Part shown: in pieces, positions 1 through 7,913 of the stretch
Position numbering within the stretch: position 1 is the first letter of the stretch
Layout of the letters: each line of letters begins with the position of its first letter
Assembly: GCA_016192825.1 (NCBI GenBank)
Contig: JACPTK010000098.1
Coordinates: 1 to 43,333, forward strand
Direction: 5' to 3'
From: Betaproteobacteria bacterium
GTDB taxonomy: Bacteria; Pseudomonadota; Gammaproteobacteria; Burkholderiales; SG8-41
DNA length: 43,333 nucleotides
Program-made: the position numbers and the translations under genes
Notes under the pieces: generated by a model
Told to the model about the DNA's origin: nothing
What the model saw: the letters and a program-made list of their open reading frames with translations, nothing else
The model's database searches: none

Positions 1-300
1 ATCGTCCATGCCGATGCCGGTAAACCAGCGGAACAGCATGTTGTAGCTCAACTGCTCGCAGATCTGGCGTTCGCTGCGGATCGAGTACAGCGCCTGCAGG
101 ATCAGCGCCCGCAGCAGCCGCTCCGGGGCAATCGATTCGCGTCCAAACTCGGAATACATCCGCGCGAACAGCGCGTCCATCTCCTGGGGCGCCACGTTCA
201 CGATCTCGCGGATCGGCCGCAGCGGATGCTCGACAGGAACAAAATCGTTCAGCGTCTTCACCGTGAACAGGCTCTCTTGCAACACATCCGCTCCGCGCAT
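1..300 (-). CDS. IS5-family transposase, N-terminal 100 residues (runs off window)
   Basis: This open frame starts at ATG 300 and is still open at base 1. It reads MRGADVLQESLFTVKTLNDF, followed by HPLRPIREIV, then PERLLRALILQALYSIRSER, QICEQLSYNMLFRWFTGIGM and DD. This is the DUF772-type N-terminal helical domain of IS5-family transposases. The DDE catalytic core would follow outside the window. No frameshift is seen in the visible part, so the gene may be intact. It belongs to the element whose end lies near 392. Confidence 0.8.
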   Translation of the reverse strand, partial: MRGADVLQESLFTVKTLNDFVPVEHPLRPIREIVNVAPQEMDALFARMYSEFGRESIAPERLLRALILQALYSIRSERQICEQLSYNMLFRWFTGIGMDD

Positions 301-392
301 CGCCGCTCTCCGTCTGTTCGTTCGACTTTTACTATGACATCGACAAGTTCAAAAGATGCCACGAAAATCGAGAGAAATTCAACAGACTGCTA
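1..392 (-). mobile_element. IS5-type insertion sequence, one end (partial)
   Basis: This is the 5' end of an insertion sequence that continues past the left edge. It comprises the transposase start (300 down to 1) and a roughly 90-base leader. On the minus strand the element appears to begin just inside TTAG (389-392 read in reverse) with CAGTCTGTTGAATTT. TTAG fits the YTAR four-base target known for IS5-type elements, which supports placing the boundary here. The other end is not visible, so neither the length nor the target duplication can be confirmed. Confidence 0.6.
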
Positions 393-480
393 AGCCAGGC
401 GACTGATCGGTGCCAAGCCCTTGATGCCCTGGTGGGGGCGATGCCAATTGTAGTGATGCGTACAGCGTTCGAGCATTTGA
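390..480 (-). pseudogene. IS481/IS3-type transposase C-terminal relic
   Basis: About 30 codons on the minus strand read MLERCTHHYNWHRPHQGIKG followed by LAPISRLA. The HHYNWHRPHQG motif is the hallmark of the end of the integrase core in IS481/IS3-type transposases. Nothing upstream of it resembles a transposase: the frame runs directly into the 9-bp repeat array and then antisense to the LeuD-like gene. The stop codon is the TAG of the TTAG that abuts the IS5-type terminus, so a second element inserted at the 3' end of this one. It is a remnant with no expected function. Confidence 0.65.
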
Positions 481-482
481 GT

Positions 483-510
483 TAATCTTGTGAAATCTTG
501 TAAATCCTGT
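483..510 (+). repeat. 9-bp tandem repeat array (WAATCYTGT)
   Basis: Three units, TAATCTTGT, AAATCTTGT and AAATCCTGT, lie in tandem with one extra G after the first. A second array of the same unit, same orientation, lies at 35345-35371. Both end about 25 bases before a start codon. No function is assigned. Confidence 0.7.
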
Positions 511-536
511 CCAGTTTTTTGAAACCTGACCTGCAC

Positions 537-1040
537 ATGACAACACTGATTTGCGGCAAGGCGCATCTCCTCGGCGACGACATTAATACCGACTTGCATT
601 GCTCGAGCAAGTACCACCCGGGCCGGGATAACGCCTACGTCGCGCAGCACGCCTTCGGGCAGCTCGTGCCGGGCTTCGCCGCCCGTTTCGCGAAGGGCGA
701 CGTGATCGTTGCGGGAAAGAACTTCGGCAACAACTCCTCGCGCGAGCAGGCGGTGCACATCCTGCATCTGATGGGCGTCTCGGGCATCGTCGCGGCATCC
801 TTCGGGCGGCAGTTCTTCCGCAACTGCATCAACAACGGCCTGGCGGCGGTCGAGTGCGACGTGGCGGGCGTGGCGGAAGGCGATGAGATCGAGATCGACC
901 TCGCCGGGGGCCGGCTCGCAGTCCGCGGGCGCGGCATTGTGCGCGAGGTGCCGCCGCTGCCGCCGGCGGCGCAGGCGATCCTCGCGGCAGGCGGGCTGAT
1001 CCCGTTCCTGAGGGCGCATCCCGACTGGAAAACGGCGTAA
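537..1040 (+). CDS. leuD: LeuD-like 3-isopropylmalate/citramalate isomerase small subunit
   Basis: The 167-residue product is a swivel domain of the aconitase superfamily. Such small subunits pair with an iron-sulfur large subunit (LeuC type) to isomerise 2-hydroxy acids by dehydration and rehydration. Visible signatures are GDDINTD near the N-terminus, and GKNFGNNSSREQA followed by FGRQFFRNCINNGL, all typical of LeuD. Length matches the short archaeal/citramalate-type LeuD rather than the ~200-residue enteric form. I chose ATG 537 because homology begins right after it; a TTG at 519 would add six residues. There is no strong Shine-Dalgarno, and a 9-bp repeat array lies just upstream. No large subunit is in the window, so it is an orphan next to mobile-element debris; leuC may lie left of the edge. 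Codon use is strongly GC-ended. Confidence 0.85.
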   Translation: MTTLICGKAHLLGDDINTDLHCSSKYHPGRDNAYVAQHAFGQLVPGFAARFAKGDVIVAGKNFGNNSSREQAVHILHLMGVSGIVAASFGRQFFRNCINNGLAAVECDVAGVAEGDEIEIDLAGGRLAVRGRGIVREVPPLPPAAQAILAAGGLIPFLRAHPDWKTA

Positions 1041-1095
1041 CAGGCGGGAGTTCTGCCACAATAGCTCCGCCGCCTTCGGGTAATCTACCTGCTTG

Positions 1096-1896
1096 TTATG
1101 TTGGTCGTGCGTCCGGGCGGCGCTTATATCCCATCTCAGCGGAAATCGCGTGCGCAGCGTCGATAATGACTCTGAGAATCTCTGCTCTTAGCTCTTCGGT
1201 GTAGCGGACGAACGGGACGCTGACCGTAAGCGCGGCCAGGGTATTTCCAGCGGGACCAAAAATCGGAGCTGATATCGCGCCGGCGATCTGGGGGTGGCGG
1301 GTTTCGGCGTAGCCCTGCCTGCGAATTCGCCGAATCTCTCGTTCCAGCTCTCCGCGATCTATGACTTTGCCATAGCGATCTTTTCCCAGCGGCGTGCCCT
1401 CAAGGTAGTCCGACAATTCCGTCTCGCTCATGCCTGCCATCAGTACTTTTCCCGGGCAGCCGATATGCAGGGGCGTCGGGCGGCCAAGGGCAATCACGCG
1501 GCGCACGTCCCGCACGCCTTCGGCTTGCTCCAAATCTATGCGGTGTTCCCCCAGCCGCACGCTAAGGTAAGTTGTTTCCTGTAGGACATTGCGAACTTGA
1601 CGCATAACCGCGCGAGCCATGTCCGGTACGCCGCTCGTTGAGCGGACGACATCGGCCAGGGCAATCAGGCGAGAGCCAAGTCGGTACAGTCCGGTCGTCG
1701 AACTGCGGTTGATCATGTTGTGTCGCGCGAGTGTCGCGAGCAGCCGTAGGGCGGTGGGGGCAGGCAGACGAGTCAGGGCGGACACGTCAGTCAGGCTCAG
1801 TTCCGGCTTGGCGGGCGTGAATGCCTCAAGCACGGTTAGTGCCCGGTCGACGGTGGAGACGGTGTAGACGCGTGCTGGGCGGCGTTTTTTGTTCAA
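1096..1896 (-). CDS. IclR-family transcriptional regulator
   Basis: A 266-residue regulator. Residues ~13-75 form the winged helix-turn-helix (TVDRALTVLEAF, then LSLTDVSALTRLPAPTALRL, then YRLGSRLIAL). Residues ~90-255 form the IclR effector domain (ending GNTLAALTVSVPF). Family members usually bind small organic acids and control adjacent catabolic operons. It is divergent from the CoA-transferase operon that starts at 2196, and a palindrome overlapping that operon's promoter (2097-2114) is the obvious candidate operator. The start is TTG 1896, with no clear Shine-Dalgarno, so the first residues are uncertain. Mixed third-position codon use resembles the operon it faces and differs from the GC-ended LeuD-like gene next to it. 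Confidence 0.9.
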   Translation of the reverse strand: MNKKRRPARVYTVSTVDRALTVLEAFTPAKPELSLTDVSALTRLPAPTALRLLATLARHNMINRSSTTGLYRLGSRLIALADVVRSTSGVPDMARAVMRQVRNVLQETTYLSVRLGEHRIDLEQAEGVRDVRRVIALGRPTPLHIGCPGKVLMAGMSETELSDYLEGTPLGKDRYGKVIDRGELEREIRRIRRQGYAETRHPQIAGAISAPIFGPAGNTLAALTVSVPFVRYTEELRAEILRVIIDAAHAISAEMGYKRRPDARPT

Positions 1897-2065
1897 TGTC
1901 GGGGACTCACTTGGTAATCAAAGAAAACGACCTCAGGTGATCCGCTGTGTCACTTGCCGGCGAATGCTCCAGACAAATATCAAAGTCTACAAGCCTGCTA
2001 GGTTGGCTTCAGCTTGGTCAATGTGGCGACTGCCTCCGTGGTTTGGGACACCCGGCGCGTACGGC

Positions 2066-2094
2066 TTGACTTCACCATGTTGCCACGATAGCAT
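2066..2094 (+). promoter_or_regulatory. Sigma-70-type promoter of the CoA-transferase operon
   Basis: TTGACT (2066-2071) and TAGCAT (2089-2094) are separated by exactly 17 bases. They match the -35 consensus at 5/6 and the -10 at 4/6. Transcription would start near 2101, inside the palindrome that begins at 2097 and about 95 bases before the proposed TTG start at 2196. Position and orientation fit the seven-gene operon. Confidence 0.6.
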
Positions 2095-2096
2095 AT

Positions 2097-2125
2097 TTGA
2101 AAGTCAACTTTCAATATGTGAAAGT
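2097..2125. promoter_or_regulatory. Palindromic operator, probable IclR-family site
   Basis: TTGAAAGTCAACTTTCAA (2097-2114) is an 8-bp perfect inverted repeat around a CA centre. Flanking ATAT on both sides extends the symmetry imperfectly. A third half-site, TGAAAGT, follows at 2119-2125 in the same orientation as the first, 21 bp (two helical turns) downstream. The palindrome overlaps the predicted transcription start, the position expected for repression, and lies between the IclR gene and the operon it faces. That the IclR protein binds it is inference. Confidence 0.6.
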
Positions 2126-2195
2126 CCGATTCGACGCCAAAACGAGTCCCGAACCTGGTTTGGCGGCGGGAGACTTGCTGGAGCAAGGAGGCGTC

Positions 2196-3461
2196 TTGTC
2201 GGTTACTACTGCGTCGTCACCCATTGCCGCTGAAGCGCGCGGGCGCGGAGGCGCCGATCAGAGCAGACGTTCCGGCCCTTTGCACGGCATAGTCGTATTG
2301 GACCTGACCCATGTGCTGTCAGGACCGTTCGCCAGCATGACTTTGGCTGATCTCGGCGCGACCGTCATCAAGATCGAAAAACCCGGCCGCGGAGACCAGA
2401 CGCGCGGCACCGCGCCGTTTTCCGAGGGCATGAGCCACTACTTCGCCGCCCTGAATCGGAACAAGTATGGGCTCGCGATGGACCTGAAGACGCCTGCCGG
2501 CCGGGAAATCTTTCTCCGCCTTGCACAAAAGGCCGATGTCCTGCTTCACAACTTCAGGCCTGGCGTCTTCGAGGAACTCGGCTTCGGTTACGCGCAATTG
2601 AAAGACCTCAATCCCCGCCTCATCTTCTGCGAAATCAGCGGGTTCGGCCAATACGGGCCGCTGCGCGACCGGCCGGCGTATGACAACGTAGTCCAGGCCA
2701 TGGCCGGACTCATGTCGCTGACCGGCGAGCCCGACGGGCGCCCCCTGCGCGCCGGCTTCGCCACCGCGGACTTCATTGCAGGGTTCTACGCGGTTATTTC
2801 CGTCCTCACGGCGCTGTACGACCGTGACAGGACAGGCAAGGGGCAACAGATCGATGTTGCGATGTTCGATGCGCTGTTCAGCCTCATGGCGTATCAGATT
2901 CCGTACGCGCAGATTACCGGTCGCTCACCACCACGCTCAGGCGCTATCCATCCGAATATCGTTCCGATGGGGTCGTTCAAGACGAAAGACAGCTACATGG
3001 TGGTAGCTGCCTTCAACCAGGCCTTCTGGCGCAAGTTGTGCGTGGCTGTTGGAAAGCCCGATTGGCTCGAGGACGAGAGATTCCGCACCGGCGCAGCGCG
3101 CGCTAAGAACAGAAGCGCATTGCTCGCAGAGCTGGAACCGCTAATGGAGAAAAAGACAAACGCGGAATGGGAACGCGTATTCGAAGCAGCCGATGTCCCC
3201 TATGGCCCCGTGAAACAAATCCTGGACCTGATTGATGACGACAATGTGAACGCCCGCGAGTTGCTCGAGCCAGTCGGCATCGGTTCCCTCAAGGCGCCGA
3301 TCAGGCCCATCAAATACTCGTCGTTCCGCCAAGGAGTCCGCAAGCCTCCCCCGCAGCTGGGCGAGGACACCGAGTATGTTTTGCAGACACTTCTTCAAAT
3401 GACAGCAGAAGAGGCGGCGGAGGCCAGGCAGAAGATGACGGCGGCCGCCTCGAGCAACTGA
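2196..3461 (+). CDS. CaiB/BaiF class III CoA-transferase 1
   Basis: A class III CoA-transferase of 421 residues from the chosen start. These enzymes move CoA between carboxylic acids via an aspartyl-CoA anhydride, acting in the cytoplasm. Signatures are LDLTHVLSGPFASMTLADLG near the start, IKIEKPGRGD, NRNKYGLAMDLK, and ISGFGQYGP. The catalytic aspartate is Asp192 in TADFIAG. The frame is open back to 2097, but that region is the operator and leader. TTG 2196 sits four bases after AAGGAGG and gives the normal family length. It is the first gene of an operon: the next gene begins 36 bases downstream. The acid substrate cannot be read from sequence; a second CoA-transferase two genes on suggests two substrates or a heteromeric enzyme. 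Confidence 0.88.
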   Translation: MSVTTASSPIAAEARGRGGADQSRRSGPLHGIVVLDLTHVLSGPFASMTLADLGATVIKIEKPGRGDQTRGTAPFSEGMSHYFAALNRNKYGLAMDLKTPAGREIFLRLAQKADVLLHNFRPGVFEELGFGYAQLKDLNPRLIFCEISGFGQYGPLRDRPAYDNVVQAMAGLMSLTGEPDGRPLRAGFATADFIAGFYAVISVLTALYDRDRTGKGQQIDVAMFDALFSLMAYQIPYAQITGRSPPRSGAIHPNIVPMGSFKTKDSYMVVAAFNQAFWRKLCVAVGKPDWLEDERFRTGAARAKNRSALLAELEPLMEKKTNAEWERVFEAADVPYGPVKQILDLIDDDNVNARELLEPVGIGSLKAPIRPIKYSSFRQGVRKPPPQLGEDTEYVLQTLLQMTAEEAAEARQKMTAAASSN

Positions 3462-3497
3462 TCAACATCAAGCCGCAATTCCAGAAAGGGAAAACGC

Positions 3498-4394
3498 GTG
3501 GCGACGTACCCCTACAACTACATCGACTACCAGGTGGATCGAGACGCGAGGATCGCCACCGTGACCTTGAACAACCCTTCACGCCGCAATGCTGCCCCGA
3601 CCTTTGCCGAGGACCAGCTGATAGAGGCGATTAACGCCTGGGAGAGCGATGACAATGTGAAGGTCGTGATCATCAAAGGCGCAGGCGATCATTTCTGCGC
3701 CGGCCATGACGTCGGTGCCTATAACGAAGTGTTCAAGGTTGGCCGCGAGAGTCGGCGAAATCTGAGGGATTCGCTGGTGGCGCAGCGAGAGGTTCGCATG
3801 GCGACTCGCCGGCTGCTGTTTTCGCTGAAGCCGACGATTGCGCAAGTCCATGGACTGTGCATCGAATTCGGCAACGCCGTTCAGGTGTGCTGCGACATCA
3901 CTATTGCCGCGAACGATGCTCACATAGGCAATCTGGGGCAGACGGCCGGCATCTGCGGCATCACCATCATTCGCCTTTACATGTCGCTCATCGGCCACAA
4001 GCGCATGCGGGAAATGATGATTTCCGGCCGCACTTGGAGCGGGCGGGAAGCGTCGCAAATAGGGCTCGTCAACCGGGCGGTGCCTCGCGCTCGCCTCGAC
4101 GCCGAAGTTCTCAATGAGGCAAAGCGGATCGCTCTCCTGCCGATCGACGGCCTCGTGGCCGGGAAGGCATACACGCATATGGTTTATGAGTCGATGGGCT
4201 ATGGCGCATCGTTCACCGAGAATTCCTACTTTCACGCGCTGGGGCTGAAACTGAGCTTCGAGCCGGACGACTTTGCCTTTTTCAAGCAAGCAGGAAAAGT
4301 CGGGATGAAGGAAGCCGCCGCGATGAGAGCAAAGCGCTATGCGCCGTTGGGGGGCTTCGGCGCGGACGATGAGCGGCCGATCGTCGAGGACTGA
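3498..4394 (+). CDS. Crotonase-superfamily protein with altered active site
   Basis: A 298-residue enoyl-CoA hydratase/isomerase-fold protein. The first oxyanion-hole segment is GDHFCAGHDVGAY (63-75) and the second is HGLCIEFGNAVQVCCD (118-133), both in family register. Relative to enoyl-CoA hydratase, the two catalytic glutamates appear to be Ala127 and Gly147. Simple hydration is therefore doubtful, and another crotonase reaction (isomerisation, C-C cleavage or thioester hydrolysis) is possible. The C-terminal ~50 residues extend past the usual 260. The start is GTG 3498 behind AAAGGGA. It lies between two CoA-transferase genes (36 and 17 bases), so it presumably works on a CoA thioester they make. 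Confidence 0.85.
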   Translation: MATYPYNYIDYQVDRDARIATVTLNNPSRRNAAPTFAEDQLIEAINAWESDDNVKVVIIKGAGDHFCAGHDVGAYNEVFKVGRESRRNLRDSLVAQREVRMATRRLLFSLKPTIAQVHGLCIEFGNAVQVCCDITIAANDAHIGNLGQTAGICGITIIRLYMSLIGHKRMREMMISGRTWSGREASQIGLVNRAVPRARLDAEVLNEAKRIALLPIDGLVAGKAYTHMVYESMGYGASFTENSYFHALGLKLSFEPDDFAFFKQAGKVGMKEAAAMRAKRYAPLGGFGADDERPIVED

Positions 4395-4411
4395 CGATCG
4401 GGCGGACCACG

Positions 4412-5599
4412 ATGAACGCACTGGACGGCATCCGCGTCATCGATGTGACGCATCACATCTCCGGCCCTACCTGCACCATGCTGCTCGGGGACTACGGCGC
4501 TGAGGTGATAAAGATTGAGCCGCTGGACGGCGAACCGCTCCGCGCGATGAACGTCGTGAACACAGGCGGCCAGCGCAGCACATTTCTGGCCGTTAACCGC
4601 AACAAGAGTAGCGTAGCCCTAAACCTGCGCAGCGATACGGGGAGGGCGATCGTGCGGGACATGATCCGAGATGCCGACGTGTTCGTGGAGAATTTCCGCC
4701 CGGGCGTAGCCGAGCGGCTGGGGCTTGACTACTCCGCGCTGTCGGCAATCAATTCCCGGCTTGTGTACTGCTCAATCAACGGTTTTGGCAGTGAGGGGCC
4801 ATACCGGAACAGGCCCGCTCTCGACCTGATCGTTCAGGCCATGGGCGGCGTGATGAGCGTTACCGGGGAGTCCGGCGGCGAGCCACTGCCCTGCGGTGCG
4901 CCCGTGGCGGATTACCTGTCCGGCGTGCAGGGGCTGCTCGGCATTCTACTTGCGTTGCAGGCGCGGCAGCGCACCGGCAGAGGGCAGCGTGTCGAGGCAA
5001 GCATGTTGAACGCGATGGTGTCACTCCTCAGCCTGCGCTTGCAGCAGTTCTGGGCAACCGGGACGGATCTCGCTCCCCTGGGGAGCAAGCATCCCCAGAA
5101 TACACCTTGGGGTTTATTCAACGCCGCCGATCTGCCTTTTGTCGTCGCGGTTTCGACACAGCCATTCTGGAAGCGCTTCTGCGGTGCGATTGATCGCGCA
5201 GATCTTGAGCAAAACGCGCTGTATGCGAACAATGTTGATCGGTCAGCCAACAGGGATGCCCTGGATGCGGAACTTTCCACCTGGTTTGCGACCAAGCCGC
5301 GCGACTATTGGTTACAGCGCCTGATCAAAGCGGGTGTGCCCAGTGGTCCCGTGAACTCGATCGCAGGGCTGGTGAACGACGAGCAGGTGCGACAGTCTGG
5401 GATGCTCATGAACATGACGTTGCAGACAGGGGAAACGGTGCCGATTGTCGGCCCCCCCGTGAGGCTGAGCGACACACCCGCAAGCATACGGCTGCCGTCG
5501 CCCGTCATGGGCGCAGATACACGACGTGTGATGAAGACGCTGGGATACACGGACGACGAACAGCGCAAGCTGGCGGATGAGGGAGTCATCAAACTCTGA
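4412..5599 (+). CDS. CaiB/BaiF class III CoA-transferase 2
   Basis: The 395-residue product has family motifs IDVTHHISGPTCTMLLGDYG, IKIEPLDGEP, VNRNKSSVALNL and INGFGSEGP. Asp167 in VADYLSG is the predicted catalytic residue. It starts at ATG 4412, 17 bases after the crotonase-like gene. It differs widely from CoA-transferase 1 in the same operon, so it is not a recent duplicate; the two may activate different acids or form an alpha/beta pair as some family III enzymes do. The next gene is a secreted receptor, coupling uptake and activation in one transcript. Confidence 0.88.
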   Translation: MNALDGIRVIDVTHHISGPTCTMLLGDYGAEVIKIEPLDGEPLRAMNVVNTGGQRSTFLAVNRNKSSVALNLRSDTGRAIVRDMIRDADVFVENFRPGVAERLGLDYSALSAINSRLVYCSINGFGSEGPYRNRPALDLIVQAMGGVMSVTGESGGEPLPCGAPVADYLSGVQGLLGILLALQARQRTGRGQRVEASMLNAMVSLLSLRLQQFWATGTDLAPLGSKHPQNTPWGLFNAADLPFVVAVSTQPFWKRFCGAIDRADLEQNALYANNVDRSANRDALDAELSTWFATKPRDYWLQRLIKAGVPSGPVNSIAGLVNDEQVRQSGMLMNMTLQTGETVPIVGPPVRLSDTPASIRLPSPVMGADTRRVMKTLGYTDDEQRKLADEGVIKL

Positions 5600-5648
5600 T
5601 TGGCTGGAAGCGCCCAAACTGCGTATTGCCCTAAAGGAGGGAATAAGC

Positions 5649-6722
5649 ATGATGGAAGTCAGGCGAGACGGGGGGAAACCATTCGCGTGCAGCATTTCTG
5701 GGGGGATTTACGGGGCAGGCGCGCACGAGCAGCGGTGCCGGACCGGTATTGCGAGCCGGGTCTGCGCGGCACTGCTGATATTCATTGCATCGGCCGGCCC
5801 GATTTGGGCGGCCGAGGCGTTTCCAAGCAAGCCGTTGCGCCTGATTGTTCCCTATCCTCCCGGTGGCGGCGTCGATATCGTGGGTCGCGTATTTGCGTCG
5901 AAGCTTGCGGAAGCGCTCAAGCACAATGTCATTGTGGATAACAAGCCGGGCGGGAGCGCAACCATCGGAACCGGACTTGCGGCGCGCGCTCAGCCAGACG
6001 GGCATACGCTGCTTATCGTGGCGTCAACGTACACCATTACCCCTAATCTGTTTAACAAGCTGCCGTACGATCCAGTCAGGGACCTCGCCGCCGTCACTCA
6101 AGTCACGTCTTCCGCCTACATCGTTGTCGTTCATCCCAGCCTGCCTGTAGCCACGTTGTCCGACTTGATCAAACTGGCAAAGGCGAAACCGAACGCCATC
6201 GCCTACAGTTCTCCAGGCTATGCAGGGCCGCCGCACCTTACGGGCGAGCTCTTCGCCGTCCGGACGGGCATACGAATTCTGCACGTTCCGAACAAGGGGG
6301 CCGGGCCGGCTGCGATTGATCTCGTCTCGGGCCAGACTCAACTGATGTTCAGCAGTCCGGGGGTGTCTTTGCCATACATCCGAACCAACCGACTGAGGGC
6401 GCTGGCGGTTACCACCCGCAACCGGCTTGCGGCTGCTCCCGAAATTCCTACCGCGGGCGAAGCTGGCGTGCCCGATTTTGTTGTCGACGGCTGGTACGGC
6501 GTTCTCGTTCCGGCCGGTACGCCCGCTCCGCGGGTCAAGTTTCTGAGCGATCAAATCGCGAAAGCGGTGCAGTCAACGGAAGTGAGGGAGCGGCTGCTGA
6601 AGCTGGGCATTGAGCCCGTCGGTACTTCGCCGGATGAGTTCGCGCAGTTGATCCGGGCGGAGATTCCCCGCTGGGCGGGCGTGGTCGAAGCGGCTAGGGT
6701 GCGCAAGGGCGGGGATTTTTGA
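5649..6722 (+). CDS. Bug-family tripartite tricarboxylate receptor 1
   Basis: A periplasmic solute-binding protein of the TctC/Bug family, which captures organic acids, often di- or tricarboxylates, for TctAB-type transporters. The mature part starts near EAFPSKPLRLIVPYPPGGGV. Also visible are VDNKPGGSATIG, PDGHTLLIV, and VVVHPSLPVATLSDLIKLAK, all family hallmarks. ATG 5649 follows AAAGGAGGG and gives 357 residues. The signal peptide is odd: about 37 mostly polar residues precede the hydrophobic segment (38-54), longer than usual, and no shorter in-frame start was found. It sits in the IclR-linked operon directly after CoA-transferase 2. No membrane transporter gene accompanies it. Confidence 0.9.
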   Translation: MMEVRRDGGKPFACSISGGIYGAGAHEQRCRTGIASRVCAALLIFIASAGPIWAAEAFPSKPLRLIVPYPPGGGVDIVGRVFASKLAEALKHNVIVDNKPGGSATIGTGLAARAQPDGHTLLIVASTYTITPNLFNKLPYDPVRDLAAVTQVTSSAYIVVVHPSLPVATLSDLIKLAKAKPNAIAYSSPGYAGPPHLTGELFAVRTGIRILHVPNKGAGPAAIDLVSGQTQLMFSSPGVSLPYIRTNRLRALAVTTRNRLAAAPEIPTAGEAGVPDFVVDGWYGVLVPAGTPAPRVKFLSDQIAKAVQSTEVRERLLKLGIEPVGTSPDEFAQLIRAEIPRWAGVVEAARVRKGGDF

Positions 6723-6761
6723 CCGCGGCGCTGTGACGGTGGACCTTTCGGGAATTGGCAA

Positions 6762-7874
6762 ATGGCTGGACATGGGATAACGCTGCTCGGATGCGGAGAT
6801 ATAGGTCCCATCCACGAGCCGATTGAGAGCTACTCGACCTTGGTGCGCCCGGTATTGGCCGGCGGGGACATTCGTTTCGGCCAGTGCGAACGGCTGTATT
6901 CGGAGCGCGGCGCCCTCCAGTTGCACGCAGGTGTGAGTGCCGCGCACGGCCGCCTCAAGCCCCAAATGGCATCGGTGTTCCAGGATTGCGGTTTCGACGT
7001 AGTTTCCATGGCGAGCAATCATGCAATGGATTGGGGCGAAGATGCGATGCTCGACACCATCGACGTGCTGCGGGGACTCGGCATTCAGGTTATCGGGGCC
7101 GGCCGCAATCACGACGAGGCGCGACGGCCGGCGATTATCGAGCGCGGCGGCATACGGGTGGCCTTGCTCGCTTATTGCTCAGTACTGAACGAGGGATATG
7201 CGGCCGGCCCGGACCGACCGGGTGCCGCACCTTTGCGTGTGCATACGTATTACGAAGCCGCCGAATACCAGCCTGGAGTTCCGCCGCGCATTGTGACCAT
7301 CCCCTGGGAACGGGACGTGGCGGCGATGGTCGAGGACATCGCTGAAGCCCGGAAGTCCGCTCATGTCGTGGTGATTTCGATGCACTGGGGCATTCATTTC
7401 ATCCCGCGCATGATTGCGGGGTATCAGCCCGTTCTGGCACAGGCCGCGTTCGACGCCGGCGCCGATCTGATCCTTGGTCATCACGCTCATGTGCCCAAGG
7501 CGCTCGCGGTTTACGGCCGCAAGGCCTGTTTTTACAGCCTGAGCAATTTCATCATGACCTCCAAGGGCAGCAAACCGGGCGCAGCCGTTGCCAATGCGCA
7601 GCGCCTGGGGGTGGTAAATGATGACCCCGACTATGCCCGTTTGCCCTACGGCCCTGACGGCAAGCGCAGCTTGATCGCCCGCGCCGTGCTAACGGAACAG
7701 GGGGTTGCGCGGGTATCTTTCCTGCCCGTCCTGATCGACCGCCAGCTGCGGCCCGAGGTTCTCAAGGCTGGTGATCCCAGATTCGATGAGGCCGTGAAGT
7801 TCATGGAGTGGGTGTCGGAAGGATTCCCTCACACGTTTCAGGTGGAGGGCGATGAGGTGGTGGTGTCGGGCTGA
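6762..7874 (+). CDS. CapA-family metallophosphoesterase-like protein
   Basis: A 370-residue protein of the CapA/PgsA family, named for poly-gamma-glutamate capsule synthesis but built on a calcineurin-like phosphoesterase fold. Metal-site motifs are visible: GCGDIGP (10-16), SNHAMDWG (85-92), MHWG and GHHAHV. Unlike capsule-type CapA proteins it has no signal peptide or transmembrane anchor, so it should be cytoplasmic. It lies between a receptor gene and a PrpD-like gene in a catabolic operon with no other capsule genes. A role on a small-molecule substrate of this pathway, for example an amide or phosphoester, is more likely than capsule synthesis, but that is inference. It starts at ATG 6762, 39 bases after the preceding stop. 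Confidence 0.85.
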   Translation: MAGHGITLLGCGDIGPIHEPIESYSTLVRPVLAGGDIRFGQCERLYSERGALQLHAGVSAAHGRLKPQMASVFQDCGFDVVSMASNHAMDWGEDAMLDTIDVLRGLGIQVIGAGRNHDEARRPAIIERGGIRVALLAYCSVLNEGYAAGPDRPGAAPLRVHTYYEAAEYQPGVPPRIVTIPWERDVAAMVEDIAEARKSAHVVVISMHWGIHFIPRMIAGYQPVLAQAAFDAGADLILGHHAHVPKALAVYGRKACFYSLSNFIMTSKGSKPGAAVANAQRLGVVNDDPDYARLPYGPDGKRSLIARAVLTEQGVARVSFLPVLIDRQLRPEVLKAGDPRFDEAVKFMEWVSEGFPHTFQVEGDEVVVSG

Positions 7875-7913
7875 CCAAAGCCGACTTGCGGCACCAGATC
7901 GAAGAGAGGCGAC

